A stretch of 32,154 bases of DNA from Microbacterium paulum (GTDB taxonomy: Bacteria; Actinomycetota; Actinomycetes; Actinomycetales; Microbacteriaceae): contig NZ_JAAGRY010000040.1 in assembly GCF_015707995.1 (NCBI RefSeq), positions 1 through 32,154 of the forward strand, in the 5' to 3' direction. Every line of letters starts with the position of its first letter. Position 1 is the first letter of the stretch. Of the stretch, positions 21,891 through 29,217 are shown in pieces. The translations under genes were made by a program, and so were the position numbers. The notes under the pieces are model-generated. The model saw nothing but the letters and a program-made list of their open reading frames with translations. It did not search any database and was not told the origin of the DNA.

Positions 21891-23021
21891 CTACGAGGCG
21901 GCGCGCACGGCGACCGGAACGGGAGCGAGCGTGAGCCGCACCCGCTGGCCGTACTCGAGCCGCTCGTCCGAGCCGTGCTGCACGTGCACGATCGCGCCGT
22001 CGTCGGTGCGCACGACCGACCGGCGGAAGCTGCCGAGAAACGTGCTCTCTTCGACCTGACCGGCCGCGCCCGAGGCATCCGCCGCTCCATCGGCCACGTG
22101 CACGCGCACGTTCTCGGGGCGCACGAGCACCTCGACCGGGCAGTCGGTGTGCCCGGCGGCCTGCCCGGTGGCTTGCCCCATGGCGACGGGGAGCGACGTG
22201 CCCCAGACCGTCACGCGGTCGCCCGCGGCGACACCGGGCAATACGCTCGAGAGTCCGACGAACGCGGCGACCACGGGGGTGTGCGGGCGCAGGTAGAGTT
22301 CTTCGGGCGTGCCGATCTGCTCGATGCGCCCGGCATCCATCACCGCGATGCGGTCAGAGACCGCGAGCGCCTCTTCTTGGTCGTGCGTGACGAAGACGGT
22401 CGTGATGCCGAGGCGCAGCTGCAGGCGGCGGATCTCGTCGCGCAGCTGCACCCGCACTTTGGCGTCGAGGGCCGACAGCGGCTCGTCGAGCAGCAGCACC
22501 CGCGGTTCGGTGACGAGGGCGCGCGCGAGCGCGACGCGCTGCTGCTGACCACCCGAGAGCTGGTGCGGGTAGCGGTCGGCGAGATGACCGAGCCCGACGA
22601 GGTCGAGCGCGTCGGCGGCGCGGGTCGCGGCCGGCGCACGACGCACGCCGCGGCGGCGCAGCCCGAACGCGGTGTTGTCGGCGACGCTCAGGTGCGGGAA
22701 CAGCGAGTACGACTGGAACACCATGCCGATGTCGCGCCGGTTGGTCGGCACGCGCGACACGTCGCGGCCGCCGAGCAGCACGGCGCCGCCGTCGGCGGTC
22801 TCGAGGCCCGCGAGCACCCGCAGGGCGGTCGTCTTGCCGCACCCCGACGGGCCGAGGAGCGAGACGAACTCACCCGGGGCGATGTCGAGGTCGACGCCGT
22901 GCAGCACGCGTGTGCCGCCGAAGCTTTTCTCGATGCCGCGCAGTTGCACGCGGGTGCCCTCGGAGGAGCCCGTCAGCAGCAGGTTGTCGGAGGTGCGCGG
23001 GAGGGCGCGGTCGATGGTCAC
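21891..23021 (-). CDS. ABC importer ATP-binding protein (Fe3+/polyamine/thiamine type)
   Basis: A 376-residue ATPase of the MalK/PotA/FbpC group. The ABC domain has Walker A GPSGCGKT (57-64), the Q-loop in VFQSYSLFPHLSV, signature LSGGQQQR (155-162), Walker B LLLDEP (176-181) and switch His in VFVTHDQEEAL. The C-terminal ~120 residues are a TOBE-type regulatory domain (VEVLVRPENVRVHV). The start is a GTG at 23021 overlapping the permease stop as GTGA, with GAAAGG upstream; the open frame beyond is shadow. Last gene of a four-gene importer operon; the substrate is not fixed by sequence. Confidence 0.92.
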   Translation of the reverse strand: MTIDRALPRTSDNLLLTGSSEGTRVQLRGIEKSFGGTRVLHGVDLDIAPGEFVSLLGPSGCGKTTALRVLAGLETADGGAVLLGGRDVSRVPTNRRDIGMVFQSYSLFPHLSVADNTAFGLRRRGVRRAPAATRAADALDLVGLGHLADRYPHQLSGGQQQRVALARALVTEPRVLLLDEPLSALDAKVRVQLRDEIRRLQLRLGITTVFVTHDQEEALAVSDRIAVMDAGRIEQIGTPEELYLRPHTPVVAAFVGLSSVLPGVAAGDRVTVWGTSLPVAMGQATGQAAGHTDCPVEVLVRPENVRVHVADGAADASGAAGQVEESTFLGSFRRSVVRTDDGAIVHVQHGSDERLEYGQRVRLTLAPVPVAVRAAS

Positions 23022-23812
23022 GGGCGGGCCTTTCGGGTGCCGCGGGCGGCGCGGCCGATGAGGAGGAGGACGACGAAGCAGAACACCAGCGCCAGCAGGG
23101 TGAAGATCGCCGGCAGGTAGGGGTCTTGCTTCTGCACGACGACCATCGCGGTCTGGAACACCTGACGGTTCAGCAGCGACGCGATCGTGAATTCGCCCAG
23201 CACGACGGCGATCGAGATGAGGGATGCCGCGATCAGCCCCGGTCGCAGGTTGGGGGCGAGCACCCGCACGACGACGGCGGGCCAGCTCGCGCCGAGCGAG
23301 CGCGCGGCCTCGGCGAGGGTGCGGAGGTCGACCGCGTCGATCGAGGCCTGGATCGAGCGGTACGCGAACGGCAGCACGGTGATGCCGTAGGCGAACGCGA
23401 GCGTCCACGCGCCGGTGCCGAGCATCCGCCCGATCTGCAGATAGATCGGGGCGAGGCCCACCACGAGCACGATCGCGGGGATCGAGATGGGCAGCAGCGC
23501 CGTGAACTCGAACACGCGCCGCAGCCGCGGAAAGCGCAGATTCACGAGCACCATGGTCGGCGCGAGCAGCACGAGCACGATCGCGACGGTCACGACGCTC
23601 AACACGAGCGAATTGCCGAGGCCGGTCCAGATCGGTTTGAGGGTTGCGGCGGTGTGCGGATCGCCGAGGCTCGCCCACCGCGACAGCGAGAGCGACTCGT
23701 CGGGCATCCGCAGCGTGTAGAGCAGGGTCGAGACGAGCGGGATCGCGAAGAACGCGCCGATGACGAGGGCGATGACCGTGCGGGTGACCCGCGACGGGCC
23801 GAGCCGGGTCAT
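23018..23812 (-). CDS. ABC importer permease 2
   Basis: A 264-residue inner-membrane permease with about six hydrophobic segments, the first at the N-terminus (VIALVIGAFFAIPLVSTLLY). The ATPase-contacting EAA loop reads LAEAARSLGASWPAVVVRVLAPNLRPGL, with the conserved EAA and G. It resembles the PotC/FbpB-type partner permeases. The ATG at 23812 overlaps the previous stop as ATGA; a GTG at 23821 would also be in frame. It pairs with permease 1. Confidence 0.9.
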   Translation of the reverse strand: MTRLGPSRVTRTVIALVIGAFFAIPLVSTLLYTLRMPDESLSLSRWASLGDPHTAATLKPIWTGLGNSLVLSVVTVAIVLVLLAPTMVLVNLRFPRLRRVFEFTALLPISIPAIVLVVGLAPIYLQIGRMLGTGAWTLAFAYGITVLPFAYRSIQASIDAVDLRTLAEAARSLGASWPAVVVRVLAPNLRPGLIAASLISIAVVLGEFTIASLLNRQVFQTAMVVVQKQDPYLPAIFTLLALVFCFVVLLLIGRAARGTRKARP

Positions 23813-24744
23813 GCCTGCCACCGCGCCGCGCGGCGCTGCACGAGCGAGTAGAGCGCCATGACGAGCCCGACGACCACGATCATGCCGAGGGCGAGTGCCC
23901 CGGCGAGGTTCTCGCGGCCGAGCACCGTCTCGCTCGTGAGGGCGGCGCGGATCTGGAGCGGAACGATCTGCGATCCCTGGCTCGCGAGGGCGGCGGCGGT
24001 CGCATACGACGAGAACGCGTTCGCGAACAGCAGCAGCAGGCTCGCGATGAACGCCGGGGCGAGGACGGGAACGCCGATGCGCGCCCAGAAGCTCGCTCGC
24101 GTGCCGCCGAGGGTGAGGTTCGCTTCAGCCCACTGGGGCTTGAGCGCCGAGAGCGCCGGCATGAAGGTGATGACCATGAGGGGGATCTGAAAGTAGATGT
24201 AGGGGAGCACGAGGCCCGGCAGCTCATACAGCCACACGCCGCCGGCGAAGATGTCGATGCCGAACGTGTCGCGCAGCAGCAGCGTCACGACACCCTGGAT
24301 GCCGATGGTCGCGATGAACGCGAACGCGAGCATGACCCCGCCGAACTGCGCGAGCACGCCCGCCGCCGCGTCGACCGAGGAGCGCAGCGCCCCCTCGGGA
24401 TTCGTGCCGAGCAGCGCGTAGCAGACGAGCGCGCCCGCGATGGCGCCGACGAGGGCGGTCACGAGCGAGAGCCCGGCCGAGTTGGCGAAGCCGGCGAGCA
24501 CCAGCGGGTCGCCGAGGGCGGCGACGTTGCTCCACGTGAACTCGCCGCTCTTGGTGAAGAACCCCGAGCCGACCGCGAGCACGGTCGGCAACGCGAGAAA
24601 GAGCAGCACGTACGCCGCAAACGGCGTGAGCCCGAGCCACGCCCACGAGAACGACCGCCGCGCCCTCGCGGGGCGGGCGGGTGTCGAAGAGGGGGTGGGG
24701 GTGGATGCCTCGGCATCCACCCCCACCGTCGGAGACGAGGTCAC
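23809..24744 (-). CDS. ABC importer permease 1
   Basis: A 311-residue inner-membrane permease. A ~35-residue Pro/Ser/Thr-rich cytoplasmic N-terminus precedes the first helix (LGLTPFAAYVLLFLALPTVLAVG), with about five more. The EAA loop is AEANLTLGGTRASFWARIGVPVLAPAF. The GTG at 24744 overlaps the binding-protein stop as GTGA, preferred over an in-frame start at 24762. Partner of permease 2; resembles PotB-type permeases. Confidence 0.9.
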   Translation of the reverse strand: MTSSPTVGVDAEASTPTPSSTPARPARARRSFSWAWLGLTPFAAYVLLFLALPTVLAVGSGFFTKSGEFTWSNVAALGDPLVLAGFANSAGLSLVTALVGAIAGALVCYALLGTNPEGALRSSVDAAAGVLAQFGGVMLAFAFIATIGIQGVVTLLLRDTFGIDIFAGGVWLYELPGLVLPYIYFQIPLMVITFMPALSALKPQWAEANLTLGGTRASFWARIGVPVLAPAFIASLLLLFANAFSSYATAAALASQGSQIVPLQIRAALTSETVLGRENLAGALALGMIVVVGLVMALYSLVQRRAARWQA

Positions 24745-25874
24745 TGAACCGCCGTGGCCCACTTCTCACCGAGGAGCGTGCCCGCCGCGGCGGACTGCTT
24801 CTCGGTGGGGACGACCGTCTCGGCGGGCGCCTCGGGGAGGGCCGCCGCGAGCGTCGCGTCGATCGTGCCCGCGTCGGTCATGGCTTCCATGCGCACGGGA
24901 CGCGCGCCGCCCTTCAGCCACAGGTTCTGCACCTCGTCGCTGTAGAGGAACTCCTGCCACAGGCGAGCCGCGGCCGGGTGCGGGGCGCTCTTGTTGATCG
25001 CCTGGTTGTAGTAGCCGGCGTAGCCGGTGCCGTCGAAGACGACGACCTTGAACGCCGGGTTGTCCTTCTGGTGCGCCGTGTTGAGGTAGTCCCAGTCGAA
25101 GACGACGGGGGTCTCGCCGCTCGCGACGGTCGCCGTGGTCACGTCGACCTTGAGCAGGTTGCCGGCCTTCTGCAGCGAGCCGAAGAAGTCGATGCCGGGC
25201 TGGTAGTCGTCGAGCGTGCCGCCGGACTGCACGGTCGCAAGACCCACCGCCGCGAACGCGGCACCGGCCTGCGTGGGGTCGCCGTTGATGGCGACGGCGC
25301 CCTTGTAGGCGGGGGTGAGCAGGTCGTCGAGCGAGGTCGGGGCGGCGAACTTCGACGAGTCGTAGCCGACCGACATGTACCCGCCGTAGTCGCCGACGAA
25401 CAGGCCCGTGGGCTCCTTGAGCGCGTCGGGGATGTCGGCCCAGGTCTGCACCTGGTACGGCGCGAACACGTCGGTGTTCTTCAGCGCGACGGTGAGGCCG
25501 AGGTCGAAGACGTCGGGCGCGGTGTCGAGGCCCTCGTTGGTCTTGGCGGCCTGGATCTCTTCGGCGCTCGACACGTCGGGCGACTGCTCGTTGATCGTGA
25601 TGTCGGGGTAGCGCTCAGCGAACAGGTCGAGGATCTCGCCGTAGTTCGCCCAGTCGCGCGGCAGCGCGATGACGTTCAGCTGACCTTCGGCCTTCGCGGC
25701 CGCCTCGAGGCCTTCGAACGTGCCGAACGCTGCGACGTTCGTGGCGGTCGCGGCGTCGACGCCGCCGGCGCTCTGGCCGGCATCGGCGCTGCCGCTGCAG
25801 GCGGCGAGTGCGAGTGCCGCGACGGTCACGGCGGCCGTCGCGCCCAGGGCGCGACGCAGGAGAATACGGGACAT
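24741..25874 (-). CDS. ABC importer substrate-binding lipoprotein
   Basis: A 377-residue extracellular solute-binding protein. The signal peptide MSRILLRRALGATAAV runs into lipobox L23-A-A-C26, so it is a lipid-anchored surface protein in this Gram-positive. The mature part has NVIALPRDWANYGEILDLFAERYPDITINE, typical of PotD/AfuA-like proteins for Fe3+, polyamines, thiamine or phosphonates. YKGAVAINGDPTQAGAAFAAVGL and FDWDYLNTAHQ lie in the hinge/binding region. The ATG at 25874 with AGAGGA upstream is better than the in-frame start at 25901, which would put charged residues before the signal. First gene of the operon. Confidence 0.9.
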   Translation of the reverse strand: MSRILLRRALGATAAVTVAALALAACSGSADAGQSAGGVDAATATNVAAFGTFEGLEAAAKAEGQLNVIALPRDWANYGEILDLFAERYPDITINEQSPDVSSAEEIQAAKTNEGLDTAPDVFDLGLTVALKNTDVFAPYQVQTWADIPDALKEPTGLFVGDYGGYMSVGYDSSKFAAPTSLDDLLTPAYKGAVAINGDPTQAGAAFAAVGLATVQSGGTLDDYQPGIDFFGSLQKAGNLLKVDVTTATVASGETPVVFDWDYLNTAHQKDNPAFKVVVFDGTGYAGYYNQAINKSAPHPAAARLWQEFLYSDEVQNLWLKGGARPVRMEAMTDAGTIDATLAAALPEAPAETVVPTEKQSAAAGTLLGEKWATAVQ

Positions 25875-25933
25875 GCTGTTCCTCTCGGGTGATCCGCGCA
25901 CGCCGCTGACGCGTTGCGCGGGGGATGAGAGGA

Positions 25934-25950
25934 ACGTAGAACCGCTACGT
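25934..25950. promoter_or_regulatory. Palindromic operator candidate upstream of ABC importer operon
   Basis: ACGTAG-AACCG-CTACGT, perfect 6-bp arms around 5 nt, 60 bp before the lipoprotein ATG. A possible minus-strand -10 (TACGTT, 25933-25938) overlaps one arm, so a dimeric regulator bound here could block the promoter. Confidence 0.45.
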
Positions 25951-25956
25951 GACCTG

Positions 25957-25971
25957 CCGGGCGCCGCCCGG
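25957..25971 (-). terminator. GC hairpin downstream of YegP-like gene
   Basis: CCGGGC-GCC-GCCCGG, 6-bp arms around 3 nt, 38 bp after the stop of the YegP-like gene and before the ABC operon palindrome. It could terminate that transcript; no T-run follows. Confidence 0.35.
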
Positions 25972-26008
25972 TGAACGGCGCGTGACGCGCCGGTGATCTC
26001 TCGCCGGG

Positions 26009-26185
26009 TCAGACCTCGACGACGGTGGCGTCGGGCGCGTTCTTCTTGACCGATTCGATGCCGTTCTGCGCGGCGGCCTTCGACTCATAGGCCTCGCCGA
26101 CCGCGATGACCTGCCCGTTGCCGGCCTTCAGGCGAAAACGCCACTTGCCGGCCTTGTCGTTGTACAGCTCGAACTTTCCAGCCAT
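26009..26185 (-). CDS. YegP-family (DUF1508) protein
   Basis: A 58-residue protein, too short for common ORF cut-offs. It begins MAGKFELYNDKAGKWRFRLK and contains NGQVIAVGEAYESKAAAQNGIESVKKNAPDA, the hallmark of the DUF1508/YegP repeat (one unit here; E. coli YegP has two). The fold is a small beta-beta-beta-alpha unit of unknown function. GAAGGGGG precedes the ATG at 26185 by about 7 nt, and the leader holds a hairpin. Confidence 0.9.
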   Translation of the reverse strand: MAGKFELYNDKAGKWRFRLKAGNGQVIAVGEAYESKAAAQNGIESVKKNAPDATVVEV

Positions 26186-26209
26186 CGCTGGCCCCCTTCG
26201 CTGCCTGCA

Positions 26210-26242
26210 CCGACCGTCGCGGTCGGGCTCGCGCTCACGCTA
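26210..26242 (-). promoter_or_regulatory. YegP gene promoter and 5' leader hairpin
   Basis: TAGCGT on the minus strand (26237-26242) predicts a start near 26230. The ~45-nt leader then opens with a perfect 7-bp hairpin, arms 26210-26216 and 26220-26226 around 3 nt, before the Shine-Dalgarno. Confidence 0.45.
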
Positions 26243-26303
26243 GCGCGCGGTGCGGCACGGCGGAAGAGCGCGCGTCGATGACGTTGCCGAGAGCCGGAGG
26301 GGT

Positions 26304-26317
26304 GCCTCGTGCGAGGC
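26304..26317 (-). terminator. Hairpin after tyrosine phosphatase gene
   Basis: GCCTCG-TG-CGAGGC lies 13 bp beyond the stop of the phosphatase gene. Compact stem without a T-run; weak terminator candidate. Confidence 0.35.
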
Positions 26318-26330
26318 CTGCTACCGGGTG

Positions 26331-27119
26331 TCAGGCCGTGAGACGGGTGCGCAGCGTCGCGAGTTCTTCTGTGGTGAGCCCGCCGGAGCGCAGGTACTCG
26401 GCGGCGCCGCCGTGCGTGGCATCCACCCACGCGAGTGCACCCTCGATCGCCTCGGCGGGCGAACCCGTCATGAGGGTCACGAGCGCCGGCGTGAGGGGCA
26501 GCCCGAGCGAGGCGACCGTCTGCAGCATGCCGTCGGCCCACCCGCCGGCGAGGTTCGCCTGCGAGGCGGTGTAGTCGGCGACGACGGCGGAGCGCTCGGC
26601 CCCCGCGGCCTCGAGCAGCAGGGCCACCGCGACGCCGGTGCGGTCTTTGCCCGCCGTGCAGTGCACGAGAACCGCGGTCGGCTCGTCGTCGGTCGAGGCC
26701 GCGACGAGGCGGGCGACCTGCGCGAAGGCATCTGCGCCGTGCTGCAGCATGCCGATGTACAGCTGCTCGAGCGTCGGCAGGCTGCCCGCGACGGCGGCGA
26801 GTTGGTCGTCGGTCAGCGGAGCACCGGATGCCATGACCTGTTGCGCCAGCTCGCCCATCGGTCCCTCGAGGATCGACAGGTCGACGGTGCGGTAGGGGCG
26901 CCCGGCCGGCAGCCGGTCGGGGAGCGCCGCGCGCTCGTGCGGAGTGCGGAAGTCGACGACGACCCCGATCGGGGTCTCGGCGAAGACTTCGAGCCCCGCG
27001 TCGGTCAGCGTGCCCAGCGCGTCGGAGCGGTAGAGCACTCCGGCGCGGGTTTCACCTCCCGCGCGCAGGGCCGTGCCGCCCGTGTCGCGGAAGTTGTGCA
27101 GCCCGCCGACGACGCTCAT
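26331..27119 (-). CDS. Tyrosine/dual-specificity phosphatase (MptpB-like)
   Basis: A 262-residue protein with the CX5R active-site loop H153-C154-TAGKDR160-TG, the exact GKDRTG form of MptpB-like and plant/fungal atypical phosphatases. The N-terminus NFRDTGG and LYRSDALGTLTDAG are typical of this family (Y_phosphatase3). DFRTPHER near 56-63 is the conserved Arg-containing segment. There is no signal peptide; related proteins act on phosphotyrosine, phosphoserine or phosphoinositides. The ATG overlaps the aspS stop as TGATG, so it is translationally coupled to aspS; the reason for this pairing is unknown. Confidence 0.88.
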   Translation of the reverse strand: MSVVGGLHNFRDTGGTALRAGGETRAGVLYRSDALGTLTDAGLEVFAETPIGVVVDFRTPHERAALPDRLPAGRPYRTVDLSILEGPMGELAQQVMASGAPLTDDQLAAVAGSLPTLEQLYIGMLQHGADAFAQVARLVAASTDDEPTAVLVHCTAGKDRTGVAVALLLEAAGAERSAVVADYTASQANLAGGWADGMLQTVASLGLPLTPALVTLMTGSPAEAIEGALAWVDATHGGAAEYLRSGGLTTEELATLRTRLTA

Positions 27120-28459
27120 CAGGGGGCCAGACGCGTGGGGCCGCGGAAGAGGAACGTGACCTCGCGGATCGAGTCCTGCCCGAGCATGAGCATGAGCACG
27201 CGCGCGAGGCCCATGCCGAAGCCGCCGTGGGGCGGCACGCCGTAGCGGAAGAAGTCGAGGTAGTGCTCGAGCCCCTCGAGCGAGAGGCCCTTCTCGACCG
27301 CCTGCGCCTCGAGCACGTCGATGCGGTGCTCGCGCTGCGCGCCCGTCGTGATCTCGGTGCCGCGGAAGAGAAGGTCGTAGCTCGCCGTCAGCCCCGTCTC
27401 GGCATTGCGCATGTGGTAGAACGGGCGGATCTCGGGGTGGTAGTCGGTGATGAACACGAACTGGTGCCCGTAGGTCTCTTGCACGTGCGCGGAGATCTGA
27501 CGCTCGCCCTCGGGGTCGAGGTCGCCGTCGGTGCGCGGGATGTCGTAGCCGCGGGCCTTCACGATCTCGCGCGCCTCGGCGAGCGGGATGCGGGGGAACG
27601 GGACGGTCGGCACGACGACGTCGATGTCGAAGAGTTCTTTGATCTCGTCGCCGTGCTTGTCGGCCACGGCCTGGAAGGCGACGGCGAGCAGCTCTTCCTG
27701 CATCGCGGCGACGTCTTCGTACGAGTCGATCCAGCTGAGCTCGGCGTCGATCGACGTGAACTCGGTCGCGTGACGGCTCGTGAACGACGGGTCGGCGCGG
27801 AACACGTCACCGATCTCGAACACCTTGCCGAAGCCGGCCGCCTGCGCCATCTGCTTGAAGTGCTGCGGGCTCTGCGCGAGGTAGGCGGTCTGGTCGCCGA
27901 AGTACTCCAGGGCGAACAGCTCGGCGTTTCCCTCGGCGGGCGTCGACATGAGCTTGGGGGAGTGGATCTCGACGTAGTCGCGCTCGACCCAGTACGAGCG
28001 CATCGCGTGCTCGAGGGTCGTCTGAATGCGGAAGACGAGGTTGTTGCGGCGCTGACGCAGGTCGATGAAGCGCCAGTCCATGCGCTTGTCGAGGCCGCTG
28101 TCGGCCGCGATCGGCGTCTCGGGCAGGGCCGCGGCGGCGATCTCGAGGCCCGCGATTTTGATCTCGACGCCGCCGAGCTTGACGCGCTCGTCGTGCTTGA
28201 GGTCGCCCGTGACGGTGAGGAAGGTGCCCGTCGACAGCTCCGAGATGAGCGCCGTGAGGGCGAGCGCCGAGGCATCCTGCTCCGTGGCGTCGGGGTCGGG
28301 GCGGGTCGCGGGGTTCACGAGCTGCACGGCGCCGGTCTCGTCACGCAGGATGACGAACTGCACCTTCTTCTGATCGCGGACGGTCTCGACCCATCCAGAG
28401 ACCCGGACGGGTCCGTCTTCGCGGGACTGCAGCTGGCTGACGAGGGTGCGTTCGGTCAC
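27119..28459 (-). CDS. aspS: Aspartate-tRNA ligase, archaeal/eukaryotic type (possibly non-discriminating)
   Basis: A 446-residue class IIb synthetase. The OB-fold anticodon domain (VSGWVETVRDQKKVQFVILRDETGAVQLV) is followed by the catalytic core. Motif 2 is FRADPSFTSRHATEFTSIDAELSWI, then FITDYHPEIRPFYHM and EITTGAQREHR, and motif 3 is GGFGMGLARVLMLMLG near the end. The protein lacks the large GAD insertion of bacterial AspRS (~590 residues), so it is of archaeal type. Many such enzymes charge both tRNA-Asp and tRNA-Asn, which then requires GatCAB; whether this one does cannot be seen. The GTG at 28459 has TAGACT 8 nt upstream. The longer open frame to 29062 runs antisense to dedA. Confidence 0.92.
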   Translation of the reverse strand: MTERTLVSQLQSREDGPVRVSGWVETVRDQKKVQFVILRDETGAVQLVNPATRPDPDATEQDASALALTALISELSTGTFLTVTGDLKHDERVKLGGVEIKIAGLEIAAAALPETPIAADSGLDKRMDWRFIDLRQRRNNLVFRIQTTLEHAMRSYWVERDYVEIHSPKLMSTPAEGNAELFALEYFGDQTAYLAQSPQHFKQMAQAAGFGKVFEIGDVFRADPSFTSRHATEFTSIDAELSWIDSYEDVAAMQEELLAVAFQAVADKHGDEIKELFDIDVVVPTVPFPRIPLAEAREIVKARGYDIPRTDGDLDPEGERQISAHVQETYGHQFVFITDYHPEIRPFYHMRNAETGLTASYDLLFRGTEITTGAQREHRIDVLEAQAVEKGLSLEGLEHYLDFFRYGVPPHGGFGMGLARVLMLMLGQDSIREVTFLFRGPTRLAP

Positions 28460-28467
28460 GAGGGACC

Positions 28468-28473
28468 AGTCTA
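28468..28473 (-). promoter_or_regulatory. -10 box of aspS
   Basis: TAGACT on the minus strand, 8 nt before the GTG at 28459, giving a leaderless or 1-2 nt leader mRNA. Confidence 0.5.
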
Positions 28474-28499
28474 CGCGGGCGCGCCCGCCGGGCATCCGC

Positions 28500-28518
28500 C
28501 CAGGTTCTCGTAACCTGG
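28500..28518. promoter_or_regulatory. Palindromic operator candidate between aspS and dedA
   Basis: CCAGGTT-CTCGT-AACCTGG, perfect 7-bp arms around 5 nt. It covers about -38 to -20 relative to the predicted dedA start, overlapping the -35 region, and lies upstream of the divergent aspS promoter. The position suits a repressor of dedA. Confidence 0.5.
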
Positions 28519-28524
28519 CCCGCC

Positions 28525-28530
28525 TAGCCT
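28525..28530 (+). promoter_or_regulatory. -10 box of dedA (leaderless)
   Basis: TAGCCT, 7 nt before the ATG at 28538. Confidence 0.55.
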
Positions 28531-28537
28531 CGGGGGC

Positions 28538-29191
28538 ATGACGACTCTGGACGGCTCGTGGCTCACCGCCCTCATCGACGGGGTCGTCGGCCTCATGGAC
28601 CTCATCGGGGCGCCGGGCGCCGGCGTCGCGATCGCGCTCGAGAACCTCTTTCCGCCGCTGCCGAGCGAAGTGATCCTGCCGATGGCGGGGCTCGCCGCCG
28701 CGCGCGGCTCGTTCACCCTCTTCGAGGCGCTGTTCTGGACGACGGCGGGTTCGGTCGTCGGTGCGTTCGCCCTTTACGGGATCGGCGCGGTGCTCGGCCT
28801 CGACCGGCTGCGTGCGCTCGTGAAGCGGCTGCCGCTCCTGCACGTCGACGACGTCGATCGCACGGTCGCGTGGTTCGGCCGCCACGGCGGCAAGGCGGTG
28901 TTCTTCGGGCGGATGCTGCCGATCTTCCGCAGCCTCATCTCGATCCCCGCCGGCGTCGTGCTCATGCCGCTGTGGCGGTTCGGACTGCTCACCCTCGCCG
29001 GATCGCTCATCTGGAACAGCGTCTTCGTGCTCTCGGGGTTCTTCCTCGGCGAGCAGTGGCACATCGTCGAGGAGTACGCCGGCGTGCTGCAGTACGCGGT
29101 CATCGCCGCCGCGGCAGGCGCCCTCGTCTGGTTCACGGTCACGCGCGTGCGCCGGTTGCGGCGTGCCGCTGTGGATACAGATCCCGCCTGA
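28538..29191 (+). CDS. DedA-family membrane protein
   Basis: A 217-residue integral membrane protein of the DedA/SNARE-associated (VTT) family. It has the conserved ENLFPPLPSEVILPMAGLAA (35-54), a re-entrant amphipathic region with acidic and basic residues, FGRMLPIFRSLISIPAGV near 123-140 with the key Arg residues, and a C-terminal helix ending in RVRRLRR. DedA proteins support membrane potential and translocate lipids, including undecaprenyl phosphate recycling in some members. It is 26 bp upstream of the radical SAM gene, which has its own leaderless promoter; both may belong to a lipid-related neighbourhood. Confidence 0.9.
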   Translation: MTTLDGSWLTALIDGVVGLMDLIGAPGAGVAIALENLFPPLPSEVILPMAGLAAARGSFTLFEALFWTTAGSVVGAFALYGIGAVLGLDRLRALVKRLPLLHVDDVDRTVAWFGRHGGKAVFFGRMLPIFRSLISIPAGVVLMPLWRFGLLTLAGSLIWNSVFVLSGFFLGEQWHIVEEYAGVLQYAVIAAAAGALVWFTVTRVRRLRRAAVDTDPA

Positions 29192-29205
29192 GGCCGCCCG
29201 TGCAG

Positions 29206-29211
29206 TAGCGT
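29206..29211 (+). promoter_or_regulatory. -10 box of radical SAM operon (leaderless)
   Basis: TAGCGT, 6 nt (CGGCCC) before the ATG at 29218, directly after dedA. Confidence 0.55.
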
Positions 29212-29217
29212 CGGCCC

